Shown: positions 53,785 through 63,701, counted from the first letter of the stretch. The stretch: DNA of 64,000 nucleotides from Candidatus Calescibacterium sp. (GCA_025060505.1 JANXBU010000012.1:1-64000); one strand, 5' to 3'. The notes: generated by a model not told the origin, from the sequence alone. Numbers and translations are program-made.

Positions 53785-56025
53785 TCAGAAAACCTGCTCG
53801 ATTCCGAAAAATATCAGAGGCGGAGTTCCGGGTGTATCTAATCCAGAAAATCCCGGCTCCGAATATCTTTTCCCGAGCAACGAAGGAATGCTCTCTATTC
53901 TAATAAGACCAGCAGTATAGTATCCCAGTAATCTGTTGGTTTCCAATCTTGTGGAGAGACCAAGGTTAAAATACGATGGGGTGTAATATTTTTCTTCGGG
54001 ATAAGAGGTTCCTGTGTACATTTTCATAGCAACAGTTGGAGCTGAGCGTTCGCCAACAAATCTTCCAAGAACTCCAAAAGAAACCAAAGAGAAAAATCCT
54101 AAATTCTCTCTTTTGAATATGAAACTAATATTCACAATATTTTGAGGGAAAAATTCATCTTGGTACTCTATATCTTCTCCGAATTCCTCGTCAAATATGG
54201 TGAGTCTTGAAAAAGAGTAGCTTATGAATGTTTCAAAAAACTTTGCTCTTAATCCAAAACCAAAATCTGTACCTATGCTACTTTGCCTCTCAATATTTGA
54301 CGCTTTTATGAAAGCTCCTTCTCTTTCAAACTTAATTGCATCCGCAACATCTATTATGTAAAAAGATATTTCTGGCTTCAGAGAAAATTCTTGAACTTTG
54401 AAGTCTCCTCCAACGATGGCTTCAATAGTTTTTGCTTTTTCTGGTTTCAGTTCCGGGTTCCCCTTGAAATCACCCGCCATCTGCGGTTTTGTAAAAAGCT
54501 GCTCGGGCGATGGAGCACGAAATGAAGTTCCGTATATTCCTTTCAAATATGTCAGAAAACCCAATTTCTTCAAAGGTATGAGAACCAAACCGAACCTGAG
54601 ATTGAAAACATCTTCGTATATGTTGTGATCATCAAAACGAACGCCAGCAAGGCCACCAATACCCAAAACAGAAAATTCATCAAATCTCGACAACTCCTCA
54701 ACCGGAAAGAGATAAAGTTGCCCGTAAACACCGATATTTCTGAAAACAATTTCGGGTCTATCTGGTGTGCTGACCTCCTTTATCTCTGTTGGAAGCTGTT
54801 GATACACTGTAAGTATATTCTCATCATCGCTCATAATATCTGCACCGGCAAGAAAAAGGTTCTTACCCTGTTGAAAAGAAATCTCAGCTCTTCCGTCTAT
54901 TGCAGTTGAACTGAACTTCCCAATGTAAGTTCCTGTTTCAATAACTTTCCTATCCGGAGAAAAGATTCTTATACCATCTGATGGGAAATTTTCTGTAACA
55001 GGAGCAGAATAAAAAATACCAGCGTATAAAGTTGGTCTCACAGTAAGGTTCCCTATACTCAGGTTGTAGGAAAGCTCATTTGAAATGCCAGCATTTATAA
55101 GAGAAACTCTGTTTTGGGCATTGAGTATTCCGTAATCAAGGAACTGAGCTGAAGCAGAAAAACCCTGAAATAGTCCTCTTATTTTGTATTCAAGATCACC
55201 ATATCTCAAACCAGTTTTACTGTAAAGACTCAAGGTAGAAAGATCATCGTTCTGATTGAACTTATCGTAGTATTTTTCAAGATTGTTATCTCTTTCTTTT
55301 ATGTTAGTCACCAAATCTGATTCAGAAAAACCTATTGAATCAGGCGAGAATCTTATTCCATCTCTTCTCCAGCGAGTGAAATAAATACCTATTCCAAAAG
55401 GTATCTCAACAGATCCAAGGTTTGAAACCGAAGAACCTGAAACTTCTCCGAGCTGAAAGAAATTCAGTTTTTTCTCTCCAGCGAGAATACCCGGAGCAAT
55501 TTTCAGATACAGAGGATCCATCTCATCCGGTTCCTTCAGTCTTATGTTTAGTACTCCCATAAATGCGTTTGCACCGTATAGTGCAGAAGCTGGTCCCTTT
55601 ACAACTTCAACCGACTTTATCATTGAAACCGGTACAAATTCTGGTCCCAACAAAGATTCACCCGAAGGTCTGAACACAACGTAATCAGATGAATCAATCA
55701 TAACCTTGAATATACGCGATCCGGCTTTGGGTCCGCCGTGAATACCTCTTACTCCGAAATTATAGGTTGTGAAATTGTAAATTCCCCATATTCCGGGCGT
55801 CCAGTTTAGCATATCTCCTATTGAGAAGAATCCGAATTTTTTTATTGTATCAGATGAAATGATATATACTGATGACGGAGCTTCCTCTAATCTCTGTTTC
55901 GCCTTTATGGCAGATTCCACAAACTCCTGCTCAAGCGTTAGGAGCTCTATTTCTGACTGCGCAAAAAGAGAATCACAAATGCTAATAACATATACCAAAA
56001 AAAGGGCACACAGAAAAATACGCAT
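53785..56025 (-). CDS. TonB-dependent outer membrane receptor
   Basis: 746 residues. Signal peptide (MRIFLCALFLVYVISICDSLFA), then a plug domain (about 50-170: SSVYIISSDTIKKFGFFSIG, SVEVVKGPASALYGANAFMG) and a 22-strand barrel ending in the aromatic C-terminal Phe (FFGIEQVF). GTSFRAPSPEQLFTKP is the mid-barrel signature. It imports a chelate, vitamin or other large solute powered by TonB. The neighbour downstream on the left is ilvE; on the right, an ABC_sub_bind-type protein is read 80 bases ahead and probably acts with it. The ligand is unknown. Confidence 0.92.
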   Translation of the reverse strand: MRIFLCALFLVYVISICDSLFAQSEIELLTLEQEFVESAIKAKQRLEEAPSSVYIISSDTIKKFGFFSIGDMLNWTPGIWGIYNFTTYNFGVRGIHGGPKAGSRIFKVMIDSSDYVVFRPSGESLLGPEFVPVSMIKSVEVVKGPASALYGANAFMGVLNIRLKEPDEMDPLYLKIAPGILAGEKKLNFFQLGEVSGSSVSNLGSVEIPFGIGIYFTRWRRDGIRFSPDSIGFSESDLVTNIKERDNNLEKYYDKFNQNDDLSTLSLYSKTGLRYGDLEYKIRGLFQGFSASAQFLDYGILNAQNRVSLINAGISNELSYNLSIGNLTVRPTLYAGIFYSAPVTENFPSDGIRIFSPDRKVIETGTYIGKFSSTAIDGRAEISFQQGKNLFLAGADIMSDDENILTVYQQLPTEIKEVSTPDRPEIVFRNIGVYGQLYLFPVEELSRFDEFSVLGIGGLAGVRFDDHNIYEDVFNLRFGLVLIPLKKLGFLTYLKGIYGTSFRAPSPEQLFTKPQMAGDFKGNPELKPEKAKTIEAIVGGDFKVQEFSLKPEISFYIIDVADAIKFEREGAFIKASNIERQSSIGTDFGFGLRAKFFETFISYSFSRLTIFDEEFGEDIEYQDEFFPQNIVNISFIFKRENLGFFSLVSFGVLGRFVGERSAPTVAMKMYTGTSYPEEKYYTPSYFNLGLSTRLETNRLLGYYTAGLIRIESIPSLLGKRYSEPGFSGLDTPGTPPLIFFGIEQVF

Positions 56026-56107
56026 ATGATATATACCCCGACCTGAATATAAATTTATTCACAAGATTTAGAATTTTCTTAAATTTAGATGAGGGAAAGT
56101 ATAAAAA

Positions 56108-56953
56108 CTACTCCTCTCCTTTTTTTATGTATTTCACTTTTGGATAGAATAGTTTATCCTTTCTTATGTCTATTTCTTTTTTCATAATTCGGTTGAAGAT
56201 CTCACCTGATTTTCTACCAATTTCGTAGAAATCAATCTCGTATCCAAAAGAAGCTCCCAATTTAACAAGCCATCTGGAAAAAACAATAACTGGAACCTGT
56301 GAAGAAATATTTAGTATGAGCGGGACGGTATCTGGATTAACCAAAAGTGTATCTGGAAGAAGCCAGAGCGGAACCTTTTGATGATTCTGTAAAAACTCTA
56401 TTGCTTCAAGATCTGTTCTTATTTTTCTTATTGAAACGTTTACACCAGAATTTTTCCCTTCTCTACTGAGCTCCTCGGCTGCGGATTCAGAGGAATCAGA
56501 ATACGGAACAATCAATTCTTTCTCTTTGAAGTTGTTCTTGAACTGCTCAATAGCTTCTTTTGGATCTGGTCTCATAAGAACTCCGCAGAAATTTTTTGGC
56601 AACCGACCGAGTCTCTCGGGTGAAAAAACCAGAGTAAAAATTACTGGATTATTCCTTCTTTCAGCTAAAAGCTCGTTTGCTGCATAAGTCGGAATAACTC
56701 CTACAGCAAAAAGATAAAAATTTCTGTCTTTCTTCAAAACCTCAGAAATCATTGATTTAGCCCTGTCAACTGAACCGTCTGCATCTAATTCGAAAATCTG
56801 AACACCAGAAACAACATCTCTGAAACCCTTAACAACGCTGTTGTGAACATCGTCTGATTTTTGCTTCAGAATAAAAACCTTATCAGCAAAGACATAATCA
56901 GAAATAAGAATTAATAAGCCAAGTAGAATTGAAGAAAAAATGTATTGAAACAT
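56108..56953 (-). CDS. ABC-type substrate-binding protein (ABC_sub_bind, PF04392-like)
   Basis: 281 residues. A signal sequence (LLGLLILISDYVFA) precedes a type-1 periplasmic fold with NPVIFTLVFSPERLG in the first lobe and VPLWLLPDTLLVNPDTVPLIL, VPVIVFSRWLVKLGASFGYEIDF in the second. This family is often found beside TonB receptors and signalling proteins rather than ABC permeases, and none are here. It likely works in the periplasm with the TonB receptor that follows. The short spacing of about 80 bases suggests a common transcript. Confidence 0.75.
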   Translation of the reverse strand: MFQYIFSSILLGLLILISDYVFADKVFILKQKSDDVHNSVVKGFRDVVSGVQIFELDADGSVDRAKSMISEVLKKDRNFYLFAVGVIPTYAANELLAERRNNPVIFTLVFSPERLGRLPKNFCGVLMRPDPKEAIEQFKNNFKEKELIVPYSDSSESAAEELSREGKNSGVNVSIRKIRTDLEAIEFLQNHQKVPLWLLPDTLLVNPDTVPLILNISSQVPVIVFSRWLVKLGASFGYEIDFYEIGRKSGEIFNRIMKKEIDIRKDKLFYPKVKYIKKGEE

Positions 56954-57095
56954 ACAGAATTTATTTTAGTAAAATGAGAAAAAATTTGTTGAAATTGGAA
57001 AGAGTGCATTTTTATAAAAACAAGAGAAACAATAATATAAGAGTATACAACTTCCTACTATGCAAGATTTTTGCGTAAGAATCCAAAGGAAACTA

Positions 57096-58499
57096 TTATC
57101 CTCTTACAAGACCAGCAAGTTCAACGAGCATAGCATCTGAAACAGCTATGACTCTGGCTGAAGCTTGGAAAGCTCTCTGAAAAACTATCATGTTTATAAA
57201 TTCATTTGCGAGATCAACATTTGACTGCTCAAGAGATTTTGCCAGAACTTTTCCTCTACCACCAACAGTAGCTTTGTCTAATGCAGGCTGACCTGATCTG
57301 GGAGTTTCTGCAAAAAGGGTTCTTCCAACCCTCAAAAGTCCATCTTTGTTTGGGAACTTGGCTATTGCAAGCTGGGCTAGCGGACGAGAAACTCCATTTG
57401 AATAAAAACCGATAACAGTTCCATCTTCTTCCACAGTGAATTTCAGAAGAGAACCAACAGTTTTGCCATCTTGTCTAACAAAGTTAGTTGAAGAAGGAGA
57501 AGCAAACTGAGTTGTGGCATCAAGACCAACCTCAATTCCCGGTTGAGGTAGCGTTAGACCAAAATTGACCTCATCTATACTTGTTCCAAAGTTAAGTTCT
57601 ATTGTTTGTGGAGCGGTAGATTGACCATCTTGCCAGGTTATCTCAAGTCTCAGAGCTCTTTCAAGAACACCATTTATTTTTTCAGCAGAGAGCTTACCAT
57701 CTGTTGTAAATTCTAATGTTCCAATGAGAGGATTTCCAAAAGAGTCCGGCGGTGGGAAGTTTATAACCCCTCCTTCAACAGTAGCCAAAACCTCCCATGT
57801 GTTTCTTGAAGTTGGTATATTTGGATCCGCTTCCGCTATTTTTCTGAAAAACAAGTTTATAACACGCGGAGTTCCGAGGGAATCATAAACAGTTATTGAT
57901 GTGTTGAACTGATATGTCTGTGGATCATCTGGATCAAATACAGGGTAAGGCGGAGATGGAATAACCCCTATTTGTGAGCTTAAATTCAGACCAAAGTCTG
58001 CCTTTGTAGTAGCTTTTGGTGGAGAGTCTACCTGTGGAATCTTTATATCTGTAAGCGGTCCGACTCTTCTGAACTCGCCAGTTGCTTCATCCATCACAAC
58101 AGACCAACCCTGAACACGCAGCCCCTCTCTTCCATCTACCAACCTGTTGACAAGATAATTGTTCCTATCAACTTCAAACTGTCCATTTCTTGTGTAATAT
58201 ACCCCAAAACGCGGAACATCCTTCACAACAAAAAATCCCTCACCATCTATTGCCATATCTGTTTCAAGTCCCGTAAACTCAAGAGTTCCTTGTGTATGCA
58301 GAACCCTTACCTCACCAATAGTAACACCTCTTCCAAACTGCTCACCAATGAAACCAGTAGGGAGTATATCCACAAACTCAGCTCTAGATGATTTAAAACC
58401 GACCGTGTTTACATTTGCTATGTTATCTGATATTACCTGCAAGCCTCTTGAGTGGGTTTGAACCCCAGTTCTACCTACAAAAAGTGAAGGCATTGGCAT
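57096..58499 (-). CDS. flgE: flagellar hook protein
   Basis: 467 residues. The N-terminal rod/hook helix segment reads GVQTHSRGLQVISDNIANVN (about 12-31) with TVGFKSSRAEF; DMAIDGEGFFVVKD is the D0-Dc boundary, FNTSITVYDSLGTPRVINLFF the FlgE-type D1 part, and the C-terminal LEQSNVDLANEFINMIVFQR packs against the N-terminal helix. It forms the hook joining the motor to the filament. Last gene of the flagellar run, 37 bases after flgD. Confidence 0.95.
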   Translation of the reverse strand: MPMPSLFVGRTGVQTHSRGLQVISDNIANVNTVGFKSSRAEFVDILPTGFIGEQFGRGVTIGEVRVLHTQGTLEFTGLETDMAIDGEGFFVVKDVPRFGVYYTRNGQFEVDRNNYLVNRLVDGREGLRVQGWSVVMDEATGEFRRVGPLTDIKIPQVDSPPKATTKADFGLNLSSQIGVIPSPPYPVFDPDDPQTYQFNTSITVYDSLGTPRVINLFFRKIAEADPNIPTSRNTWEVLATVEGGVINFPPPDSFGNPLIGTLEFTTDGKLSAEKINGVLERALRLEITWQDGQSTAPQTIELNFGTSIDEVNFGLTLPQPGIEVGLDATTQFASPSSTNFVRQDGKTVGSLLKFTVEEDGTVIGFYSNGVSRPLAQLAIAKFPNKDGLLRVGRTLFAETPRSGQPALDKATVGGRGKVLAKSLEQSNVDLANEFINMIVFQRAFQASARVIAVSDAMLVELAGLVRG

Positions 58500-58536
58500 A
58501 ACTTCTTACCTCCTTCTATAACTAAATCTCCTCTAC

Positions 58537-59211
58537 CTAATTTCTTAACTCAATAATCTTTTCAAACTCAAACTTAATGTTCCCCATACCTACAAAAACT
58601 GCTCCATTATCTAATGATACTGAATCTACCTTCCCAAAAACAAGAGAAGATGGCTTGAACTTATTACCCGAAGAATCATAGGCTTCTACTTCAAAAGTAT
58701 ATTGACCATCCGGCATTGTATTACCAGCATCATTTTTACCATCCCAGATTACATAGTGCTTGCCGGGAGAAACATTTGAAATCTTGATTGTTTTAACAAC
58801 AACTCCGCCCGCAGTCTTTATTTTTACAAAAACATCTTTTGCCGGAATATCAAGAGAAAAAGCTGGGTTCATCTGAACTTCTCCACCAGAAACATCAATC
58901 TGATCTGCATACAAGAAAGCGTTCTTACCAATAGTGTTTGAAGCATAAAAGAAATTCATACGAGATATTGATTTAGATAGATCCTCAATCTGCTTGTTAA
59001 GATTCATTGCTTGTTCTATTTCTGTAAGAATTGAAAGCTGACTCATAAGGTCCTTGTAGTCAACAGAAGATTCAAAGTCTTGATATTTGAGTTGTGTGAA
59101 AAGGAGTTTAAGAAAATCATCTTTCTGTATTCTCGATTTTTGATTTACAACTGTTCTTTCAACTTGTTGCTGTCCAACCGAATTCAAAATATCGCTTATC
59201 GTCTGATCCAT
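58537..59211 (-). CDS. flgD: flagellar hook cap protein FlgD
   Basis: 224 residues from the ATG at 59211. A TTG two codons earlier is ruled out by the Shine-Dalgarno AAGGAGGG (complement of 59219-59226), eight bases before the ATG. The N-terminal part QKDDFLKLLFTQLKYQDF is the FlgD signature, and FVKIKTAGGVVVKTIKI with WDGKNDAGNTMPDGQYTFEV is the C-terminal Tudor/Ig-like cap. FlgD caps the growing hook and is removed afterwards. The ribosome site overlaps the fliK stop, so coupling is likely. Confidence 0.93.
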   Translation of the reverse strand: MDQTISDILNSVGQQQVERTVVNQKSRIQKDDFLKLLFTQLKYQDFESSVDYKDLMSQLSILTEIEQAMNLNKQIEDLSKSISRMNFFYASNTIGKNAFLYADQIDVSGGEVQMNPAFSLDIPAKDVFVKIKTAGGVVVKTIKISNVSPGKHYVIWDGKNDAGNTMPDGQYTFEVEAYDSSGNKFKPSSLVFGKVDSVSLDNGAVFVGMGNIKFEFEKIIELRN

Positions 59212-59224
59212 ATACAAACCCTCC

Positions 59225-60739
59225 TTATGCTACAAAATTTATTCTTCCCTTCACATTAGCAAAAGATGTTCCATAGGAAATTTTTTCCTCATACCCCTCA
59301 TAATGGTTTGAGTATGTACCGAGAAACTTGAAAATCTGGTTATCTCTTGCATGATTATTTTGATCTCCGCTATTGAGATCAAATTTAGCAAGAACAAAAT
59401 TATTTTCCTGCATAAACCTTCTGAAATCATCATAGCTGTTTGAAAGATCCTGTCTCAGAGCAGAATCTGGAGTAGTTATTGAAACATAAACTCTGTTTGA
59501 GAAATCAACATGGATCTCAAAAGAAATTCTTACACCTCCCAAATTCGTATCAACAACGGCTCTTCTCTGCTGAGAGTTCAGAGATATTTTCAGAGAATCT
59601 AAAAGCAACTCTTTGACTCTCTCTATTTTTTCGTCTTTAAGAACAGTTGAATGAACTTCATTATTCTGACCCGATACCTTATTTAAGCTTTCTGATTTCA
59701 GAAACTCAACAGTATTTGGAGTTCTTTGTACTTGTTCTTTGATCTCAACATTTTCAGACTGCCTTGAAGCTTCTTGCAAAACAAACTTCTCGGATTCCAA
59801 TTTGTCGCTTGATCTGACCTCCTTAAAGCTCTCAACTACCTTGGTTTGTTTATAGTTATCTTGTTTATAATAGTCATCACTAAGTTTATCTGATGTCTCG
59901 TAGCTCGGTTTGGAGTCACTATTCGTTTTTATCTCAGATGAGACCTTTTTTGGGTCATCTTTAAACTGAGGTTCTGTAAATTTTACAGCCGAATTCTTAG
60001 TATTGTCTTTAGCATTGGCATCTACAATCTTTCCTGACAAATCCTTTTTTTCTTCAAAAACTTGTTTTCCTGACAAATCCTTTTTTTCTTCAAAAACTTG
60101 TTTTCCTGTCAAATCTTTACCGTTCTTATTATCATTTTGAGAGACGGTTTTGTTTTCCAAATTATCTTTGTTCGCCAAATCTTTATCGGGATTCTTTGCT
60201 TTCATATCTTCCAGTAATTCTTCAGGCTGTTCCATTTTTTTCTCCGCTATTTTGCTTATTTCCGGAGATTCATCAGTAAACTCCTGAGAATCTGTTATAA
60301 GTTTCAATTCCGCTTGCTTAACACTTTTATCTATTTCTTCAAATTTTATTGCTCTGATTCCATAGTTCTCTTTGATTTCGAAATTTTCTTTTTGGAGTGA
60401 CTGCTCTCCTTCTATTTCTCCACTTTGTTGTTTTTGCGGATTTTCAGCGTTATGAACACTGTTCCAGATATTAAAAATCAACTGATTTACCTGCGGACTT
60501 TGTTTCTGCTCCCTTTCAAGACTTTCAAGGATTTCTTTGAGTTTCTGGTCAAAATCAGGATCTTGAATTTGAAATTTTTTCTTTATTATATCTGCTAAAT
60601 TTTCTTTTCCATTGTTAATCTCTGAGAGAATTTCTTTTAGTATCTGGTCAAATATATTAGAAAACTCAGATTTCTGAGATATCTCAGTATTCTGAAAGAG
60701 TATATCTATAATTTTTTGAATTATTCCAAAAACACCCAT
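59225..60739 (-). CDS. fliK: flagellar hook-length control protein
   Basis: 504 residues. The long N-terminal part (1-390) is disordered, Lys/Glu/Asp/Asn/Gln-rich, as in FliK rulers; it contains a 12-residue repeat (LSGKQVFEEKKD). The C-terminal FliK domain (about 370-470) is visible in LLLDSLKISLNSQQRRAV, GGVRISFEIHVDFSNRVYVS and the terminal switch helix DDFRRFMQENNFVLAKFDL. It measures hook length and switches export specificity. It lies between the MotE-like gene (20 bases) and flgD (14 bases). Confidence 0.85.
   Translation of the reverse strand: MGVFGIIQKIIDILFQNTEISQKSEFSNIFDQILKEILSEINNGKENLADIIKKKFQIQDPDFDQKLKEILESLEREQKQSPQVNQLIFNIWNSVHNAENPQKQQSGEIEGEQSLQKENFEIKENYGIRAIKFEEIDKSVKQAELKLITDSQEFTDESPEISKIAEKKMEQPEELLEDMKAKNPDKDLANKDNLENKTVSQNDNKNGKDLTGKQVFEEKKDLSGKQVFEEKKDLSGKIVDANAKDNTKNSAVKFTEPQFKDDPKKVSSEIKTNSDSKPSYETSDKLSDDYYKQDNYKQTKVVESFKEVRSSDKLESEKFVLQEASRQSENVEIKEQVQRTPNTVEFLKSESLNKVSGQNNEVHSTVLKDEKIERVKELLLDSLKISLNSQQRRAVVDTNLGGVRISFEIHVDFSNRVYVSITTPDSALRQDLSNSYDDFRRFMQENNFVLAKFDLNSGDQNNHARDNQIFKFLGTYSNHYEGYEEKISYGTSFANVKGRINFVA
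60031..60115 (-). repeat. 36-bp tandem repeats inside fliK
   Basis: Two identical 36-bp units (60031-60066 and 60067-60102) and 13 bases of a third, on the plus strand beginning TTCCTGACAAATCC. They encode GKQVFEEKKDLS-type 12-residue repeats in the disordered ruler part of FliK. Change of copy number would lengthen or shorten the ruler by 12 residues per unit. Confidence 0.9.
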
Positions 60740-60758
60740 ACTTATGCAATCTCCCTTT

Positions 60759-62315
60759 CTATATCATCTCCTTTACTTTTCTTCTTCTTTCAATAAGCTC
60801 TTCTGGTTCCAATTTTTCCGGCTGTTCTCTTTCAAATTGTTCAAATGGAATTTGTTCTCTCCGAGGTCTGGTTCTCTGAGGCTTCTGTAACTTTTCTTGA
60901 TTCTGCTGCTTACCTATCATAACATCTGATATTTCTTTTGCTTTGGATTCAGGAAGAAGAGAAAGAATTTTTCCAGCTCTTCTTGGATCCATCTGAGAAA
61001 GAATCAACGCAGCACTCTCACTATCTATTACAGATATTATTCTCGCAGCATCCTCCGGAGGAGAGTTCATAACAATATTCTTCATTCTCGCTATTCTCTC
61101 TCGTTTGGCCTCTTCAACTTCTTCTTTTTCTTTTTCTTCCTTCAATTTGCTCTCCTGAATCAATCTCATAAGACGCTCTATTTGTTTCTCGTATCCTTCA
61201 ACAACAGCACTTAGGGCTTTATCAAAAGAGCTCTTTATCTCTCTTATTTCATCGGCTTTCTGTCTTTCCAAGTCTTTGATCTTGTTTTCGTATTGTAGAG
61301 ATATTTCTGTAATCTTTCTTTCATAAGATGAAGCTATTTCTGTCATCCTCCTCTCGTAAGATATTCTCTGATTATCCATAGATCTTCTTAAATCAGACAA
61401 TTCCTTCTCGTAGCTTTTCTTGTTCTCATCTATAGTTCTTCTCAAATCAGAAATTATCTTTTCATAATCCCTGTATAAGTTTGTGATCCTTTCTTCATAG
61501 CTTTTTACAACATTACTTTTTTCCTTCTCAAAATTTCTACTTATGTTTTCTCTTTCTTTGCTGAATTCCCTTATAATGTCTGTTATTCTCTTTTCATATT
61601 GTTTTGAGATGTCTTTGAGACTTTTGTTATAGTCCAAGAGAATCTTTGCCACAGCTTCATTCTTACTTTTTTCAACATCTGTTAGTCTTCTCTCATAAGC
61701 AGAAACTATATCTGAGATTCTCTTTTCATACTCATCTTTAAGCTTTTTTATTTCTTCATCTTTTTCCTGCACCAACTTGTTTAGTCCTGCATTTCTTTCG
61801 CTCTCATATTTCTGCACAAGATCTGTTATGGTTTTTTCATAAGAGTTTCTAAGTGATATTTGAATATTTTTGATTTTATCTTCATAATTTGAAATGAGTT
61901 GAGCTTTTTCTTTTTCAAGAGAATCAATTTTTTCTGAACAGTCTTTTCTGATTTTCTCAATATCTTTTCTAAGCTTCATAAGAGATGCTAAGTCTGAAGA
62001 TATTTTTTCTTCAAGGCTCAGAAGATAAACCTCCTTTTCGGCCAACTTTTTCTCGCGTCTGCTTAACTCCTCAGCTCTCTGCGAAAGTCTCCTTGCTAAA
62101 TCTTCAAGCTCTTTTGGAGTAAAGATAATTTCACACTTATCTTTTCTTCTCTGATCCTCCGGTTTATCTTGAGCATAAACTATAAATGAAACTAGAGCCG
62201 AACCAAAAAATAGCAAAGAAAGATTCTTTATAGTGTTCCCATTGTCTGAACGGATGAATTTGAGAAAGTTCTTCACCGACATTTTTAATTTGTTGATCAT
62301 ACAATTTTCATTCAA
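60759..62315 (-). CDS. MotE-like flagellar chaperone expanded by a long coiled coil
   Basis: 518 residues. An N-terminal membrane segment (NLSLLFFGSALVSFIVYA, about 31-48) and the small C-terminal MgtE_N/FliG-like domain (about 415-470: SPPEDAARIISVID, ALILSQMDPRRAGKIL) define MotE, which guides motor stator proteins. Between them, about 320 residues of coiled coil carry a loose repeat YExxIxDL (for example YEKRITDII, YERRMTEIA, YEKQIERL) roughly every 14-18 residues. MotE proteins are usually around 200 residues, so this is more than twice the normal length. A charged tail (EQIPFEQFEREQPEKL) ends the protein. Position between fliJ and fliK fits a flagellar role. Confidence 0.75.
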   Translation of the reverse strand: MNENCMINKLKMSVKNFLKFIRSDNGNTIKNLSLLFFGSALVSFIVYAQDKPEDQRRKDKCEIIFTPKELEDLARRLSQRAEELSRREKKLAEKEVYLLSLEEKISSDLASLMKLRKDIEKIRKDCSEKIDSLEKEKAQLISNYEDKIKNIQISLRNSYEKTITDLVQKYESERNAGLNKLVQEKDEEIKKLKDEYEKRISDIVSAYERRLTDVEKSKNEAVAKILLDYNKSLKDISKQYEKRITDIIREFSKERENISRNFEKEKSNVVKSYEERITNLYRDYEKIISDLRRTIDENKKSYEKELSDLRRSMDNQRISYERRMTEIASSYERKITEISLQYENKIKDLERQKADEIREIKSSFDKALSAVVEGYEKQIERLMRLIQESKLKEEKEKEEVEEAKRERIARMKNIVMNSPPEDAARIISVIDSESAALILSQMDPRRAGKILSLLPESKAKEISDVMIGKQQNQEKLQKPQRTRPRREQIPFEQFEREQPEKLEPEELIERRRKVKEMI

Positions 62316-62322
62316 TTTTCGT

Positions 62323-62772
62323 TTATTCCTCCTCTGTTCCTCCTATCTTTCCTTCTCTATACCTCAGAATAACGAGCTCATCGGAAATTTTTTCCTGCTT
62401 TTTAATCTCTTCGAATTTTTCTTCTAATTTCTTTCTTTCAACAAGGTTCTCTACAACATTCCTCTCTTTTTTAGCTTCCAGAAGCTCTTGTCTTTTCTGT
62501 TCTTCAACAAGCAACATCTGAGCAAGCTCCTTTTCTTTATGCTTTTTATCTTCTCTCAAACCTTCTATATACTGCAAAAACTGTGCCAAAAACCAAGCGG
62601 AAATTCCTTCCCCCTCCCTCATATCTGAGGATAGCTTACGTTTTTCTTCTTCCAGAGACTTTATCTCTTGCTCTTTCTTGACCCTTTCAGATATAGTATC
62701 AGCGAGCTCTTTTTTTTTCTGTTTCTCTTCAAGTTCCCTTATGTGAAGCAAAATTTTGTATATTTTCTTCAT
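62323..62772 (-). CDS. fliJ: flagellar export protein FliJ
   Basis: 149 residues, nearly all coiled-coil helix: MKKIYKILLHIRELEEKQKK at the start, central Trp/Phe in AWFLAQFLQYIEGL and KRQELLEAKKERNVVENLVERK at the end, the pattern and length of FliJ, which activates the FliI ATPase of the flagellar export gate. Recognition rests on length, helix pattern and position, as FliJ has little fixed sequence. It begins inside the end of the polyprenyl synthase gene (44-base overlap) and precedes the MotE-like gene by seven bases. Confidence 0.8.
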   Translation of the reverse strand: MKKIYKILLHIRELEEKQKKKELADTISERVKKEQEIKSLEEEKRKLSSDMREGEGISAWFLAQFLQYIEGLREDKKHKEKELAQMLLVEEQKRQELLEAKKERNVVENLVERKKLEEKFEEIKKQEKISDELVILRYREGKIGGTEEE

Positions 62773-63610
62773 CTAAGGTGTAAATACACAGATATTTTAG
62801 CAATTCCGAAAAAATTGTTCTTTTTTTTACACAGTCAAAAAAATTCTCAAGATAACGAAAAGAGAGAGATTTGTGCTCCCGAAAAGTTTCAAGTGCTCGA
62901 TGATGTCCCAAAAATTCAACAATGTTCGGACTTCCCCTTTTTCTATCTTCTTCAAGATCCTTCATATCATCGAGTATCTGAAAAGCAAAACCAAAATGAT
63001 GACCAAAAAGTTCAAGATTTTTTCTGATTTTCGATTTACTATCTCCGTATTTATACAAAACAGGAATAATAGACGAAATTTTAAAAAGAGAAGAAGTTTT
63101 TAGTTCCTGAATAGAAAGAAGAAGACTTTCCGATCTCTCAATCTTTCCCTCCATCCATAAAACATCCAATACTTGACCCTCTATAACATTCTGCAAAAAT
63201 TTGGAAAAAATTTTGGAGGATTCCCCGTAAAGACACTCAAAAGATAAAGCAAAAAGCATATCTCCAATGAGTAGAGCTATGTTCTCTCCATATTCCGAAA
63301 ATAACGGAGGATGTCCTCTCCTTTCTTCAGGTTTATCTATCATGTCATCGTGCACAAGAGTAAAAGCATGTGAAAATTCTATACAACAAGCTAAATCAAG
63401 AGAAGATTTCTCTGGTATATTCAAAATTTTCGAAATGATATATGTCATAATACCTCGCAGACGCTTTCCCCCAGATGCTACTGACCTTTCAACTGCTGAA
63501 ACAGTTAGAGAAGAAAATTTGAGCTTCTTTATCTTCTTCGCAAGATTATCTTCTATTTTGTTTTTCAGAAGAGATATTCTGTTGTAGTTTTCGCCGTGAA
63601 GACCAGACAT
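62729..63610 (-). CDS. polyprenyl diphosphate synthase (trans-isoprenyl)
   Basis: About 293 residues from the ATG at 63610; a second ATG at 63613 is adjacent and an in-frame upstream start at 63652 would add 14 residues. The first Asp-rich motif is LVHDDMIDKPEERRGHPP and the second is FQILDDMKDLEED; GGKRLRGIMTY and QGQVLDV-like EGQVLDVLWME are also present. It condenses isopentenyl diphosphate to geranyl, farnesyl or longer diphosphates; chain length is not readable. It overlaps fliJ, so it may lead the flagellar transcript. Confidence 0.88.
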   Translation of the reverse strand: MSGLHGENYNRISLLKNKIEDNLAKKIKKLKFSSLTVSAVERSVASGGKRLRGIMTYIISKILNIPEKSSLDLACCIEFSHAFTLVHDDMIDKPEERRGHPPLFSEYGENIALLIGDMLFALSFECLYGESSKIFSKFLQNVIEGQVLDVLWMEGKIERSESLLLSIQELKTSSLFKISSIIPVLYKYGDSKSKIRKNLELFGHHFGFAFQILDDMKDLEEDRKRGSPNIVEFLGHHRALETFREHKSLSFRYLENFFDCVKKRTIFSELLKYLCIYTLDEENIQNFASHKGT

Positions 63611-63701
63611 CATAATGTCAAAAATTTGCGTAGCAAATCTGCAAATATGCAATATGAAAAATAGTTCTGAAAAAATATAAAAATATCTCTGAAAGCTTTT
63701 C

